Origin: Alloprevotella sp. OH1205_COT-284
GTDB taxonomy: Bacteria; Bacteroidota; Bacteroidia; Bacteroidales; Bacteroidaceae
Direction: 5' to 3'
Assembly (NCBI RefSeq): GCF_003859795.1
Contig: NZ_RQYI01000021.1
Coordinates: 1 to 43,135, forward strand
DNA length: 43,135 bases
A program made the translations under genes and the position numbers. This document shows positions 9,856-19,235 of the stretch, piece by piece. The notes beneath the pieces are model-generated. The model saw only the letters and a program-made list of their open reading frames with translations, did no database searches and had not been told where the DNA came from. How positions within the stretch are numbered: the stretch's first letter is position 1; each line of letters opens with the position of its first letter.

Positions 9856-10342
9856 TTTCGTAAAAACGTCGAAAACCTACACTACGCCTTACATACCCCT
9901 GAATTTCAGCAAGATGAAAGTGTAGACAGACAATATACGATCATACACTGAAAGAAGTTAAGTCCTTGAAGCACAGATAAAAAGGAATGTAGACAAATTT
10001 TCCCCAAACCTACACAGCCTACACGAGCTACTTCGGGCATCCGCACGACTTCCCGATACGGTTGTGTAGGTTGTAATGACGAATGTAGTATTTCGTTTGT
10101 ATTGTCTACATTCACAACAGATTATATATCTGCAACTTACAAAGGAAATGTAGACAATGTAGACAAAAAGAAGAAAAACTCCCTGTAAGGGGGTAGAAAG
10201 TTACTTCTTTCTTACGAAGAATGGCTTCACTTCCTCTTCGCCTTGTCCCCAGATATTGCAATGCGGCGGGGCGCATCTTACCTAAGGCGTAGCGCAAACG
10301 GGGTAACGAGTAGAAATTTCCAAGCAACGAGTAGAAAATTCT
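9856..10342 (+). repeat. Non-coding element, copy A (inverted partner at 21124-21626)
   Basis: About 487 bases align, along their whole length and in the same order, with the reverse complement of 21124-21626. Shared blocks include TTTCGTAAAA..CGTCGAAAA at the outer end, CTGAATTTCAG, ACGATCATACAC, GTTAAGTC, CACAGATAA, repeated TGTAGAC/TGTAGG half-sites, TGTAGACAATGTAGACAAAA, CTCCCTGTAAGGGGG, and two AACGAGTAGAA boxes at the inner end. By eye identity is roughly two thirds. No ORF with a believable product lies in it, so a non-coding role or the remains of a mobile or replication element is more likely. Confidence 0.85.
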
Positions 10343-10421
10343 ATCTCTGATCTAAATTCTCAACTTCTCATTGATTTGCTTTTGGGTTGGGAAAGGCGGA
10401 CGTTGGCAAAATAGACAAAGA

Positions 10422-10462
10422 GAAAAAACAAGGCTGTGTCAAACGTGAGGTCTGACACAGCC
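10422..10462 (-). terminator. Intrinsic terminator after glgP
   Basis: GGCTGTGTCA (10432-10441) pairs perfectly with TGACACAGCC (10453-10462) around an 11-base loop. On the minus strand the stem is followed by TTGTTTTTTC. It ends the glycogen synthase-glgP transcript 25 bases after the glgP stop codon. Confidence 0.9.
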
Positions 10463-10486
10463 CGAAACTTCATTGGGTTTTGCTGT

Positions 10487-13123
10487 TTAGCCGAACCAAC
10501 GAACGTAGCACAAATCCTGACGAGAGGTGAGGTGCTTGTTCTTGGGGTACATGCGGAAGGCGGTACGGAAAGAACCGGCCATTTCGATTGCGGTTTTCAA
10601 CTCGAAGGTGTAGAGATTGCCTTCGTTCTTGATGACCTGCATGGGGAAAGTTTTGTAGATCACATCGTGCCCGGTTTCGGGATCTTGTCGGAGAACGACG
10701 AGATCGATGCCGATGGCGTCGTCGAGCCCTTGCTCATCGACAACGTGAGTGACAACAAACTCTTTGTCGCTGACGAGTGTTCCGCCATAGAAGCCTTCAC
10801 CAAAATTGCTTTCTACAACTTTGATGCTGTCCCAACGACAAGCCACAGCTTCTTTCCAAGAGGCAATTTCGCGAGCGATGCGGTTGTTTTCGGCCGAGAT
10901 GATCGAAAAGCGATCGCGGAGAGGATTGTAGAAACGTGTGTAGTAATCGTCGAGTTGTCGTTTCATCGTGTAGTGCGGTGCGATTTGGGCGATGGAGTTT
11001 TTGACCGTTTTCACCCAACCTTCGCTATAACCTTTTGCTCCTCGGCTGTAATAGAGAGGAATGATTTCGCTTTCGAGAAGTCCGTAGATCGTAGCCGCAT
11101 CAAGTTTGTCTTGTTGTTCCTGATTGGTGTAGGTGCGCTTGTCGGTGAGTGCCCAACCGGCTCCGGGGCGATAGCCTTCGTACCACCAACCGTCGAGAAC
11201 GGAGAGATTGACAACACCATTCATCAGGGCTTTCTCTCCCGAAGTGCCGGAGGCTTCGAGCGGACGTGTGGGGGTGTTCATCCAAATATCGACACCGCTG
11301 ACGAGGCGACGTGCCAACTCCATGTCGTAGTTGTCAAGGAAGATGATTTTTCCGATAAATTCGGGACGCATCGAAATGTCGTGTATCTTTTTGATGAGTC
11401 CTTGTCCGGCTCCGTCTGCGGGGTGGGCTTTTCCTGCGAAAAGGAATTGAACAGGATAGTCGGGATTGTTCACAATCTTGGCCAAGCGGTCGAGATCGGA
11501 GAAGAGCAGGTGGGCGCGCTTATAGGTGGCGAAGCGACGGGCAAAACCGATGATGAGGGCATTGGGGTTAATCTTGTCGAGGAGCGACATGACGCGCGCC
11601 GGATCGCCTTGGTTGCGCAACCAGCTGTCGCGGAAACGATCGCGAATATAGTCGATGAGTTTGTTTTTGAGCGCGACACGGGTTGCCCAAACTTCTTGGT
11701 CGGGCACGTTGTAGATGTTCTCCCAAAGGCTTTGGTTGCTTTGGTCTTTGATGAATTGCTCGCCGAAATATTTTTTGTGAACAGCTTTCCACTCGCTGGC
11801 GCACCACGAAGGATAGTGTACGCCGTTGGTGACGTAGCCGACGTGGCTCTCGTGGGGATTGACGTTGTAAATTTCTTCGTATTCGTCGTGGGAGAGGATT
11901 TGGTGCTCGCGGTGGGCTTCGTCGGGCAGATAGCCCGGCCAAATGGGCTTGAACATCATTTGAGAAACCTTGCCGTGAAGCCAGCTCACGCCATTGACCT
12001 CTTGGCAGGTTTTGCACAAGAACGTAGACATGCAGAAGCGTTCGCCCTTGTCGTCGGGATTTTGGCGTCCCAAGCCCATAAATTCATCCCAAGTGATGCC
12101 AAGTTTGGCAGGATATTGACCGAGGTATTTTCCGCAAAGACCTTCGTCGAAGTAGTCGTGTCCGGCAGGCACGGGGGTGTGTACGGTGTAGAGCGAACTG
12201 GCGCGTACGAGTTCGAGAGCTTCGTCGAAATTAAGACCACTTTCGACGAAATCGACCAAGCGTTGCACATTGGCCAATGCGGCGTGTCCTTCGTTGCAGT
12301 GATATACGTCTTTGCGGATACCGAGTTTTTTGAGGGCAAGAATACCGCCGATGCCGAGCAGATACTCTTGTTTCATGCGGTTCTCCCAGTCACCTCCGTA
12401 AAGGCTGTGGGTGATGCTGCGGTCATATTCGGAGTTCATCTCGTTGTCGGTGTCGAGCAGATAGAGGGGTACTCTGCCGACATTCACGCGCCAAACGAGG
12501 GCATGAACGGTGAAAGTCGGGAAGGGAACGTCGACAACGACTTGGTTGCCTTTTTCGTCAAGGACACGCTCGATAGGCATGCGGTCGAAGTCTTGTGCTT
12601 CATAGTTGGCGATTTGCTGACCGTCCATCGAAAGGCTTTGGGTGAAGTAGCCGAAGCGATAGAGAAAGCCGACGGCGCACATGTCTACATTGGAGTCGGA
12701 GGCTTCTTTGACATAGTCGCCGGCCAATACTCCAAGACCTCCGGAGTAGATCTTGACGTTGTGGTTCATGCCATACTCCATGCAGAGGTAGGCCACGGAG
12801 GCGCGTTTGGGATCGGGCTTTTCGTCCATATAGGCTCGGAAGAGCTTATACACCTTTTCGACACGGGCGGAAATCTCTGCGTCGGCACTCATCTCTTTGA
12901 GACGGGCGTAGGGGATGCGGTTGAGCAGTTCGACGGGATTTTGGTCTACTTCTTCCCACAATTTGGCATCGAGGCTTTTGAACAAGTCGAGTGCTTCTTG
13001 GTTCCAGCAGAACCAAAGGTTGTGGGCTATCTCTTCAAGGGGTTTCAGTGCATTGGGAATGTGACTTTTAACGGTCACGGTTTTCCAAGTGGGGTGATTG
13101 GAATTGGTGATTTTCACGTTCAT
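10487..13123 (-). CDS. glgP: Alpha-glucan phosphorylase (glycogen phosphorylase)
   Basis: The 878-residue cytosolic GT35 enzyme releases glucose 1-phosphate from the non-reducing ends of glycogen. The N-terminus fits the DUF3417 domain that marks the short bacterial phosphorylase type. [12 protein letters not shown] is at 527-538, and [14 protein letters not shown] at 623-636 holds the probable pyridoxal-phosphate lysine (Lys631). It lies only 16 bases after the glycogen synthase gene on the same strand, so synthesis and breakdown enzymes are co-transcribed. A terminator follows. A 908-codon open frame on the opposite strand is a compositional shadow. Confidence 0.95.
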   Translation of the reverse strand: MNVKITNSNHPTWKTVTVKSHIPNALKPLEEIAHNLWFCWNQEALDLFKSLDAKLWEEVDQNPVELLNRIPYARLKEMSADAEISARVEKVYKLFRAYMDEKPDPKRASVAYLCMEYGMNHNVKIYSGGLGVLAGDYVKEASDSNVDMCAVGFLYRFGYFTQSLSMDGQQIANYEAQDFDRMPIERVLDEKGNQVVVDVPFPTFTVHALVWRVNVGRVPLYLLDTDNEMNSEYDRSITHSLYGGDWENRMKQEYLLGIGGILALKKLGIRKDVYHCNEGHAALANVQRLVDFVESGLNFDEALELVRASSLYTVHTPVPAGHDYFDEGLCGKYLGQYPAKLGITWDEFMGLGRQNPDDKGERFCMSTFLCKTCQEVNGVSWLHGKVSQMMFKPIWPGYLPDEAHREHQILSHDEYEEIYNVNPHESHVGYVTNGVHYPSWCASEWKAVHKKYFGEQFIKDQSNQSLWENIYNVPDQEVWATRVALKNKLIDYIRDRFRDSWLRNQGDPARVMSLLDKINPNALIIGFARRFATYKRAHLLFSDLDRLAKIVNNPDYPVQFLFAGKAHPADGAGQGLIKKIHDISMRPEFIGKIIFLDNYDMELARRLVSGVDIWMNTPTRPLEASGTSGEKALMNGVVNLSVLDGWWYEGYRPGAGWALTDKRTYTNQEQQDKLDAATIYGLLESEIIPLYYSRGAKGYSEGWVKTVKNSIAQIAPHYTMKRQLDDYYTRFYNPLRDRFSIISAENNRIAREIASWKEAVACRWDSIKVVESNFGEGFYGGTLVSDKEFVVTHVVDEQGLDDAIGIDLVVLRQDPETGHDVIYKTFPMQVIKNEGNLYTFELKTAIEMAGSFRTAFRMYPKNKHLTSRQDLCYVRWFG

Positions 13124-13139
13124 GATATGATGCTGATAA

Positions 13140-14804
13140 TTATTTTTTGTGAGATTGATTGAGGGCGAAATCGTAGGCTTGATAATAGTAGGTCACGAAA
13201 TGTTTCCATTGTGCTTTGTCTGCAAATTTGGCTGCATTGCGACGCATCTTGTCGCGTTCGGCCTTGTTGGCATTCAGATATTCGACCACGCAGTGACACA
13301 TTTCTTCGGCACATTCGTGATAGTTTCGATCATCGCGGTGTAACACACGCACACCGTCGGTCAGATTGCCGGATTTGCCCAACACGCTGTTCACCCATTG
13401 TCCGAAACCGCTCAGGTCGGTCGTGACGCAAGGGGTTTTGAAAGCTACACTTTCGAGAGGGGTGTAGCCCCAAGGTTCGTAGTAGGAGGGATATAGGGTG
13501 AGGTCGTTGGCGGCGAGAAGATCGTAGTAGTGCATATCGAATATTCCGTCGTGACCGTCGAGATAGCACGGAATGAGTATGACTTTCACGTTGTTGTCGG
13601 CGCGATTGTCCAACCCCAAATCTTTCATCAAGCAAAGAATTCTGTCTTCGTTGAGGTTATAGAGATCATGGCTGATCATCGGCGTCGGAAGAGCACCGTC
13701 GAAACGGCTTTCTTTGGCTCCCGGAGATTGAAGACGCTCTTGCAGATCGGGACGTGCACCGTAGACCCAACAGGGAACTTCGATGAGAGAAAGCACTTTT
13801 TGGGAGCCGCCGCGCAATTCTTCGTTGAGCAGGCGCATGGATTCCAAATAGACGTCGAAACCTTTGCATCGGAAATCGTTGCGCCCGGAGGTGGAGATGA
13901 TGAGAGTTTCTTCATTCAAGGCTTCTCCGATGAGTGCTCCGGCGACTTTTAGCAGAAGTTTTCGAGCGGTTTTTCGTTTGGCGGTGAATGCAGAACCTTT
14001 GGGTACGAAATCGAGTTCAAAACCATTGGGGAGCACCACGTCGGCCGCTTTATCGAGGAGTTGCCGACATTCTCGGTCGGTGAAATCGGACACGGTGGTA
14101 AAACAGTCTGCCCGATGAGCACTTTGTTTTTCGATGCTGTGCTTGGCTTCCATGTTCAACTCGGCAGCCATTTGGTCGCCGTTGTAGCCGTCGAAATATT
14201 CGTAGAGTTGCTTGTTGTTGCCGGCAATGGAGCGGCCGATGCTTGTGGCGTGGGTCGTGAAGATCGTGCGCACGTTGGGACAGGCATGTTGCAAAAACAG
14301 CATGCCCAAACCGGACATCCATTCGTGTGCCTGATAGATGATATTTTGTTGTTGAAGAAATTCGCTCACAACGATTTCGACAAAACGACCGGCAGCATAA
14401 GAAAACATAGAGGCCTCATCGTAGTCTCCGTAAGCGTGGAGAGAATCGACTTGGAAAAGCTCCCAAGCCTGAGCGTAAATTTGGTCTTTGGCTTCAAAAA
14501 AAGGTTGGAAGTCGACCAATACCGCTACGGGGGTTCCCGGTATGTTCCAACGTCCTATACGGACTTTCAAACCTTGTTGCAGAGCGGCCTTTCGCCAGTT
14601 GGCATACAATCGCTTGTTTTCCGTGAAAAGCTCGTTGTCTGTTTTGTCGAGCAGATCGGGGCCGATAAATATCAATTGGTCTTCAAACTGCTCTTTGAGG
14701 GTTTTGGCTCGTGTCGAAAGAACAGTGTAAATTCCTCCGACTTTATTACAGACTTCCCAACTCGTTTCAAATATGACATTGGGAAGTTTCTTTTGATTCG
14801 GCAT
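13140..14804 (-). CDS. Glycogen synthase, GT3 (eukaryote-like) type
   Basis: The 554-residue glycosyltransferase extends alpha-1,4-glucan chains. The N-terminal [19 protein letters not shown] motif and the C-terminal [16 protein letters not shown] nucleotide-sugar motif fit the GT3 glycogen synthases of fungi and animals, which Bacteroidetes also have, rather than the GT5 GlgA of enterobacteria. Such enzymes normally use UDP-glucose; the donor here is inferred from the family. It is first in the operon with glgP, with a TATTTTTG promoter box 28 bases upstream. Confidence 0.93.
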   Translation of the reverse strand: MPNQKKLPNVIFETSWEVCNKVGGIYTVLSTRAKTLKEQFEDQLIFIGPDLLDKTDNELFTENKRLYANWRKAALQQGLKVRIGRWNIPGTPVAVLVDFQPFFEAKDQIYAQAWELFQVDSLHAYGDYDEASMFSYAAGRFVEIVVSEFLQQQNIIYQAHEWMSGLGMLFLQHACPNVRTIFTTHATSIGRSIAGNNKQLYEYFDGYNGDQMAAELNMEAKHSIEKQSAHRADCFTTVSDFTDRECRQLLDKAADVVLPNGFELDFVPKGSAFTAKRKTARKLLLKVAGALIGEALNEETLIISTSGRNDFRCKGFDVYLESMRLLNEELRGGSQKVLSLIEVPCWVYGARPDLQERLQSPGAKESRFDGALPTPMISHDLYNLNEDRILCLMKDLGLDNRADNNVKVILIPCYLDGHDGIFDMHYYDLLAANDLTLYPSYYEPWGYTPLESVAFKTPCVTTDLSGFGQWVNSVLGKSGNLTDGVRVLHRDDRNYHECAEEMCHCVVEYLNANKAERDKMRRNAAKFADKAQWKHFVTYYYQAYDFALNQSHKK

Positions 14805-14831
14805 GTTTTATTTATATTCTTGTTATCACTG

Positions 14832-14839
14832 CAAAAATA
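14832..14839 (-). promoter_or_regulatory. Promoter -7 box for glycogen synthase-glgP
   Basis: The minus strand reads TATTTTTG, a full TAnnTTTG match, 27 bases before the start codon of the glycogen synthase. No perfect TTTG is seen at -33. Confidence 0.55.
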
Positions 14840-14960
14840 GTAAATAAAAGGAGAACTTCATAAATTTTCTATCCTTAAAACAAAAACGGCAACAGCTTCC
14901 ATCGCATTTTGCCATACCAATAGATCATTGAAAAGCACTCTTTTATCAATTTCAAGCGAC

Positions 14961-14993
14961 AAAAAACGTGCAGCAGGCAAATGGCCTGTGCAC
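14961..14993 (-). terminator. Intrinsic terminator after the M23 peptidase gene
   Basis: GTGCAGCAGGC pairs with GCCTGTGCAC (one bulged base, short loop). On the minus strand it is followed by GTTTTTTG. It lies about 120 bases beyond the peptidase stop codon. The rest of 14805-15115 shows no gene. Confidence 0.7.
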
Positions 14994-15115
14994 GATATGA
15001 GTGATTGAAGCGGATTTATTATAAGGTACTTGAAGCGCAGTGGAGATAACATTTAATGTTCTACACAATAAATCTTTCGCAAAACAATGGTGGTTGTCCC
15101 AAAAGGGAAAGCCGT

Positions 15116-16054
15116 TCAATACCGCAAAATTTGTCCGGGTTTTAGTTTGGAGTTTTTCCGAATGCCGTTCAAGCGACAAAGATTGTCGACCGAAACTCCA
15201 ATTTTTCCGGCAATGTTACTGAGATTGTCGCCTCGTTTCACCTGATAGAACTTTCCGGCCGGAGTGGCATCTTCGTTTTGGTGTGCGGTAGCGTGTCCGC
15301 CTTGTAGGAATTCGTCACGTTTTGAGGTAGAGGTGGAGGCATGAGCCAACACGCCACGATTGCAGTCGCTGTTTCTGAACACAAAGAAATCTCCGGTGAC
15401 GTCTTGATTGACAAAGTCGAACATCAATTCCGGATTGATGGCGATGCCCAAAAAACGAGTTTCAAAGTGAAGGTGCGAACCGAAAGAGCGTCCGGTGTTT
15501 CCTCCCAGACCGATCACATCTCCGGCTTTTACTTCCTCTCCGGCTTTCACCAACTGCTTGGATAAATGGCCGTAAATGGTTTCAAGTCCGTTGGGGTGGC
15601 GAATCACCACATAGTATCCGTAGCCGGCAGCTTCGTAGTCTACGATACGCACCTTTCCGTCGAAAGCAGAAACGATGGTGTCGCCGGTATAGACTTTAAT
15701 GTCCAAGCCTTTGTGCATTCTGCGAAAAGATTGGCGATAGCCGAATCTTGATGTGATCAAACGGCTCGGCGTAGGCATTTTGAACCCTCTCAGGTCAATG
15801 TTGAACGTTTCGGGGATCTCGGCGTCGTTATAGCAATGCACCTTCGAGGTGTTCCACGAAGGATAAATCTCGTTGAGTTCGAGTTTTTTCTTCAATACTT
15901 TTTTTATGACACGATTGATCGCCAACGAGTCCACCGATTTCATTCTTCGATCAATGGGGGCTTGGCGTGCGATTAAATCTTGCCCGAAAACAGCGGTAGA
16001 GAACCCTAAAAACAGAAAAATTGATAAAATATATTTGGGAGAGAAGGCTTTCAT
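15116..16054 (-). CDS. Secreted M23 family peptidase with C-terminal LysM domain
   Basis: The ATG at 16054 gives a signal peptide (MKAFSPKYILSIFLFLGFS...) and a 312-residue protein; an upstream in-frame start would bury it. The LytM/M23 zinc motifs are present: His114 and Asp118 in HKGLDIKVYTGD, and HLH at 194-196, so the enzyme should be an active peptidoglycan endopeptidase. Residues 269-312 form a LysM domain (YQVKRGDNLSNIA...LKPGQILRY) that binds cell-wall glycan. It probably trims cross-links during growth or division. It is monocistronic, with its own promoter and terminator, and divergent from the ABC-F gene. Confidence 0.94.
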   Translation of the reverse strand: MKAFSPKYILSIFLFLGFSTAVFGQDLIARQAPIDRRMKSVDSLAINRVIKKVLKKKLELNEIYPSWNTSKVHCYNDAEIPETFNIDLRGFKMPTPSRLITSRFGYRQSFRRMHKGLDIKVYTGDTIVSAFDGKVRIVDYEAAGYGYYVVIRHPNGLETIYGHLSKQLVKAGEEVKAGDVIGLGGNTGRSFGSHLHFETRFLGIAINPELMFDFVNQDVTGDFFVFRNSDCNRGVLAHASTSTSKRDEFLQGGHATAHQNEDATPAGKFYQVKRGDNLSNIAGKIGVSVDNLCRLNGIRKNSKLKPGQILRY

Positions 16055-16077
16055 GGGGTAATGTAGGTTTTCGGTTG

Positions 16078-16109
16078 CAAAAATAATATTTTTTTGTACT
16101 AACGGCAAA
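16078..16109 (-). promoter_or_regulatory. Promoter for the M23 peptidase gene
   Basis: The minus strand carries TATTTTTG (16085-16078) and TTTG (16109-16106) separated by 20 bases, an excellent match to the Bacteroidetes -7/-33 promoter. The -7 box is 23 bases from the start codon, so the leader is very short. This is the best promoter match in the window. Confidence 0.75.
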
Positions 16110-16240
16110 TTTATGAGCACTTGTTTCCATAAAAAACATAAAAAACCTTTGTTCCTATTTGCATTTCGATGCACGCCTTTCGCCCACGCGTCGTTTTTCC
16201 GCGTTTTCTTCGTAAATTTGCACGCAAATATACAAAAAGA

Positions 16241-18187
16241 ATGATTTCAGTAGAACAGCTTAAAGTGGAGTTTTCGGCGACTCCTCTTTTTTCCGATGTA
16301 AGTTTTGTGATCAATCGTCGGGAGCGTATGGCATTGGTCGGCAAAAACGGAGCCGGAAAAAGCACCATGCTCAAAATACTCGCAGGATTGCAGTTGCCAA
16401 CAGACGGACGCGTCGCTCGGCAGCGTGATGTGAGTGTGGGCTATTTGCCGCAAGTGATGAAACTGAGCGACGACACCACTGTCATGGCCGAAGTGGAAAA
16501 GGCTTTCGGCCACATCCACGAACTTCGTGCTTTGGTGCAACGCCTCAACGACGAACTGTCCGAACGCGACGACTACGACTCTGCCGACTATATGGAATTG
16601 GTGGAGGCTTTCAGTCGTGAAAACGAACGTCTGCAAATGTTGGGCGCACAAAATTATCATGCCGAAATCGAGCGCACGCTTTGCGGTTTGGGCTTTTTGC
16701 GCTCCGACTTTGAGCGTTCCACCTGTGAATTTTCGGGTGGATGGCGCATGCGCATAGAACTCGCCAAACTTCTTTTGTCGCACCACGATGTGCTATTGCT
16801 TGACGAGCCCACCAATCATCTTGACATCGAAAGCATCAGGTGGTTGGAGCAGTTTTTAGGCAAAAGCAGCAGCGCGGTGATTCTTGTCAGTCACGACCGT
16901 GCTTTCATCAACAACGTGACTTCGCGAACGCTCGAAATTTCTTGCGGAAAGGTGGTGGACTACAAAGTGAAATATGACGAATATGTACGTCTGCGAGCCG
17001 AACGTCGCGAAAGTCAGCTGCGAGCTTATGAAAATCAACAAAAGGAAATTGCCGAGATAAAGGACTTTATCGAACGCTTTCGCTACAAACCCACGAAAGC
17101 CGTTCAGGTGCAAAGCCGCATCAAACAACTCGAAAAGATCGTTCCCATTGCCATTGATGAGATCGATCGTTCGCAGCTGCATTTGAAGTTCCCTCCTTGC
17201 TCCCGTTCGGGCGACTATCCCGTGATTTGCGAATCCGTTGGCAAGAGCTATGGCTCTCACAATGTGTTTTCCGATGTAGATTTGACGATCAAACGCGGTG
17301 AAAAAGTAGCTTTCGTCGGACGCAACGGTGAGGGGAAATCAACGCTTGTCAAGTGTATCATGCAGGAAATCGATCACGCCGGAACGCTTCGCCTCGGTCA
17401 TAATGTCGAGGTGGGCTACTATGCACAAAACCAAGCTCAGTTGCTTGACGACGAACTCACGGTGTTCGACACGATCGATCGTGTAGCCAAGGGGGACATC
17501 CGTCTTAAAATTCGCGACATCCTCGGTGCTTTCATGTTTGGAGGAGAGGCCTCCGAGAAAAAAGTGAAAGTGTTGTCGGGCGGTGAACGCAGCCGTCTGG
17601 CCATGATCAAACTGTTGCTCGAACCGGTCAATTTTCTCATTCTCGACGAACCGACCAACCATTTGGATCTTCGCACCAAAGACGTGTTGAAAGAAGCCAT
17701 TCTATCCTTTGAAGGAACGGTGATCGTTGTGAGCCACGATCGTGAATTTCTCGACGGATTGGTCACGAAGGTCTACGAATTCGGAGGAGGAAAAGTGCGT
17801 GAGTGGATCGGAGGGATCTACGATTTTTTGCAGAAAAAAGACATTGAGAGTCTCGATACGCTTTCAACCTCACTCGACAACGGAGGAACTTCGCCGAGTG
17901 CCTCTCTCTCGCCAGCCAAGTCTGCGCCAACCACCCTTTCGGAAGGCGCCATGAATTATGCCGAACAAAAAGAACAGGCCAAACTTCGGCGAAAGCTCGA
18001 ACAGACTGTACGTAAGGCCGAAGAGCGAGTGGAGCATCTCGAAAGTGAAATGGCCGATTTGGAGGCCGAAATGGCGACTCCCGAGGGGGCAGGAAACGCA
18101 CAGCTCTTTACGCGACACGGCGAACTTCGGAAACAGCTTGAAATCGCCGAAGAAGATTGGGCGGCAGCCGTCGAGGCTCTCGGCTGA
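16241..18187 (+). CDS. ABC-F family ATPase with C-terminal coiled coil
   Basis: The 648-residue protein has two ABC domains and no membrane segments, the layout of ABC-F proteins that act on the ribosome. The first domain has GKNGAGKST (34-42), FSGGWRMR and LLLDEPTNHLD. The second has GRNGEGKST, LSGGERSR and LILDEPTNHLD. A Ser/Thr/Pro-rich linker leads to a charged C-terminal coiled coil, as in Uup or YdiF-like members. The ATG at 16241 follows a TAAATTTG box at 16213-16220 and gives an N-terminus colinear with the paralogue at 19236. metA starts one base after its stop codon (TGATATG), implying translational coupling. The precise substrate is not predictable. Confidence 0.93.
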   Translation: MISVEQLKVEFSATPLFSDVSFVINRRERMALVGKNGAGKSTMLKILAGLQLPTDGRVARQRDVSVGYLPQVMKLSDDTTVMAEVEKAFGHIHELRALVQRLNDELSERDDYDSADYMELVEAFSRENERLQMLGAQNYHAEIERTLCGLGFLRSDFERSTCEFSGGWRMRIELAKLLLSHHDVLLLDEPTNHLDIESIRWLEQFLGKSSSAVILVSHDRAFINNVTSRTLEISCGKVVDYKVKYDEYVRLRAERRESQLRAYENQQKEIAEIKDFIERFRYKPTKAVQVQSRIKQLEKIVPIAIDEIDRSQLHLKFPPCSRSGDYPVICESVGKSYGSHNVFSDVDLTIKRGEKVAFVGRNGEGKSTLVKCIMQEIDHAGTLRLGHNVEVGYYAQNQAQLLDDELTVFDTIDRVAKGDIRLKIRDILGAFMFGGEASEKKVKVLSGGERSRLAMIKLLLEPVNFLILDEPTNHLDLRTKDVLKEAILSFEGTVIVVSHDREFLDGLVTKVYEFGGGKVREWIGGIYDFLQKKDIESLDTLSTSLDNGGTSPSASLSPAKSAPTTLSEGAMNYAEQKEQAKLRRKLEQTVRKAEERVEHLESEMADLEAEMATPEGAGNAQLFTRHGELRKQLEIAEEDWAAAVEALG

Positions 18188-18188
18188 T

Positions 18189-19091
18189 ATGCCCGTCGAG
18201 GCTTCTTCTCTCATCGAAAACCTCTCTCCCAATATGCTCTATCTCAACTCCGCCGTCGCCGCTTTCGACACCTTACGTTCCGAGGGGCTTCCTCTCACTG
18301 TCGGACACGCTCCGCATGCCAAAAACGTATTGTTGCTCAACATCATGCCGCTGAAATGTGTCACCGAAGAAGATTTGTGTCGCATGTTGGCGGCTTCGGG
18401 CATTGACATCAATCTCACGTTGATCAAAATTCCGGGACAGACCTATAAAACTACGTCTCAGGAATATGTCGATACACACTATGTGGATTTCGACGAAAAC
18501 ATGATGCAACGCTTTACGGACGGCCTGATCATCACCGGTGCACCGCTCGAAAACATGGATTTTGAGGCCGTGAATTATTGGCCGCAGCTTTGTGCCCTCA
18601 TGGAGTGGAGCAAAACGCACAGCACCTCAACCCTCAATATTTGTTGGGCTGCGCAAGCCGCTCTCTATTATCATTACGGCGTTCGGAAACATCCTCTTGC
18701 CGACAAGATGTTCGGCATTTTTCCTCAAACGGTCTTTCTCTCCCGGCATCCGCTCATGCAAGATTTGGGGAACACGTTTCCCATGCCCCACAGCCGTCAC
18801 ACCGAGGTGCGGTCTTCCGAACTTCCGAAAGACGTGGCCATTCTTGCCGGCGGCGGAAAGACGGGATTGGGACTTCTTGCCGACGACGAACGCCGGCAGG
18901 TCTTTGCCGTCGGCCACCTTGAATACGAACCCTTCACACTCGACAAAGAATATCGGCGCGACTTATCGAAAGGCCTGCCCATTCTGCCTCCCGAAAACTA
19001 TTATATCAACAACCTACCCGATCACGGCGTGAATTTCTCTTGGAGAGAAGCGGCTCTCACCTTCTATCGAAATTGGGCGAAGAGCCTGTGA
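18189..19091 (+). CDS. metA: Homoserine O-acyltransferase (MetA)
   Basis: The 300-residue enzyme activates homoserine with acetyl- or succinyl-CoA as the first committed step to methionine. Cys152 in NICWAAQAALYYHYG is the nucleophile, and His243 and Glu245 in GHLEYEP complete the catalytic set. NVLLLNIMPLK near the N-terminus is diagnostic. Which acyl donor it uses cannot be fixed by reading alone. It sits between two paralogous ABC-F genes and starts one base after the first. No SAM-responsive leader is seen, so regulation may follow the ABC-F promoter. Confidence 0.95.
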   Translation: MPVEASSLIENLSPNMLYLNSAVAAFDTLRSEGLPLTVGHAPHAKNVLLLNIMPLKCVTEEDLCRMLAASGIDINLTLIKIPGQTYKTTSQEYVDTHYVDFDENMMQRFTDGLIITGAPLENMDFEAVNYWPQLCALMEWSKTHSTSTLNICWAAQAALYYHYGVRKHPLADKMFGIFPQTVFLSRHPLMQDLGNTFPMPHSRHTEVRSSELPKDVAILAGGGKTGLGLLADDERRQVFAVGHLEYEPFTLDKEYRRDLSKGLPILPPENYYINNLPDHGVNFSWREAALTFYRNWAKSL

Positions 19092-19235
19092 TGTCGGCAT
19101 CCATTGCCCATAGACGATAACAATGCCGGCGAAGACTGCCCTCACCACCCTCTTGTTTCTAAAAACAATCCGCCCGATATTCGGTTCATACCCCATTCCC
19201 CCTATTCAACCACCAAACCCTCAAACCTCCTTTTT

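Noticed and set aside
10436-13162. 908-codon open frame on the plus strand
   Set aside because: It lies antisense to glgP, which has clear motifs; no protein family is recognisable in the plus-strand translation.
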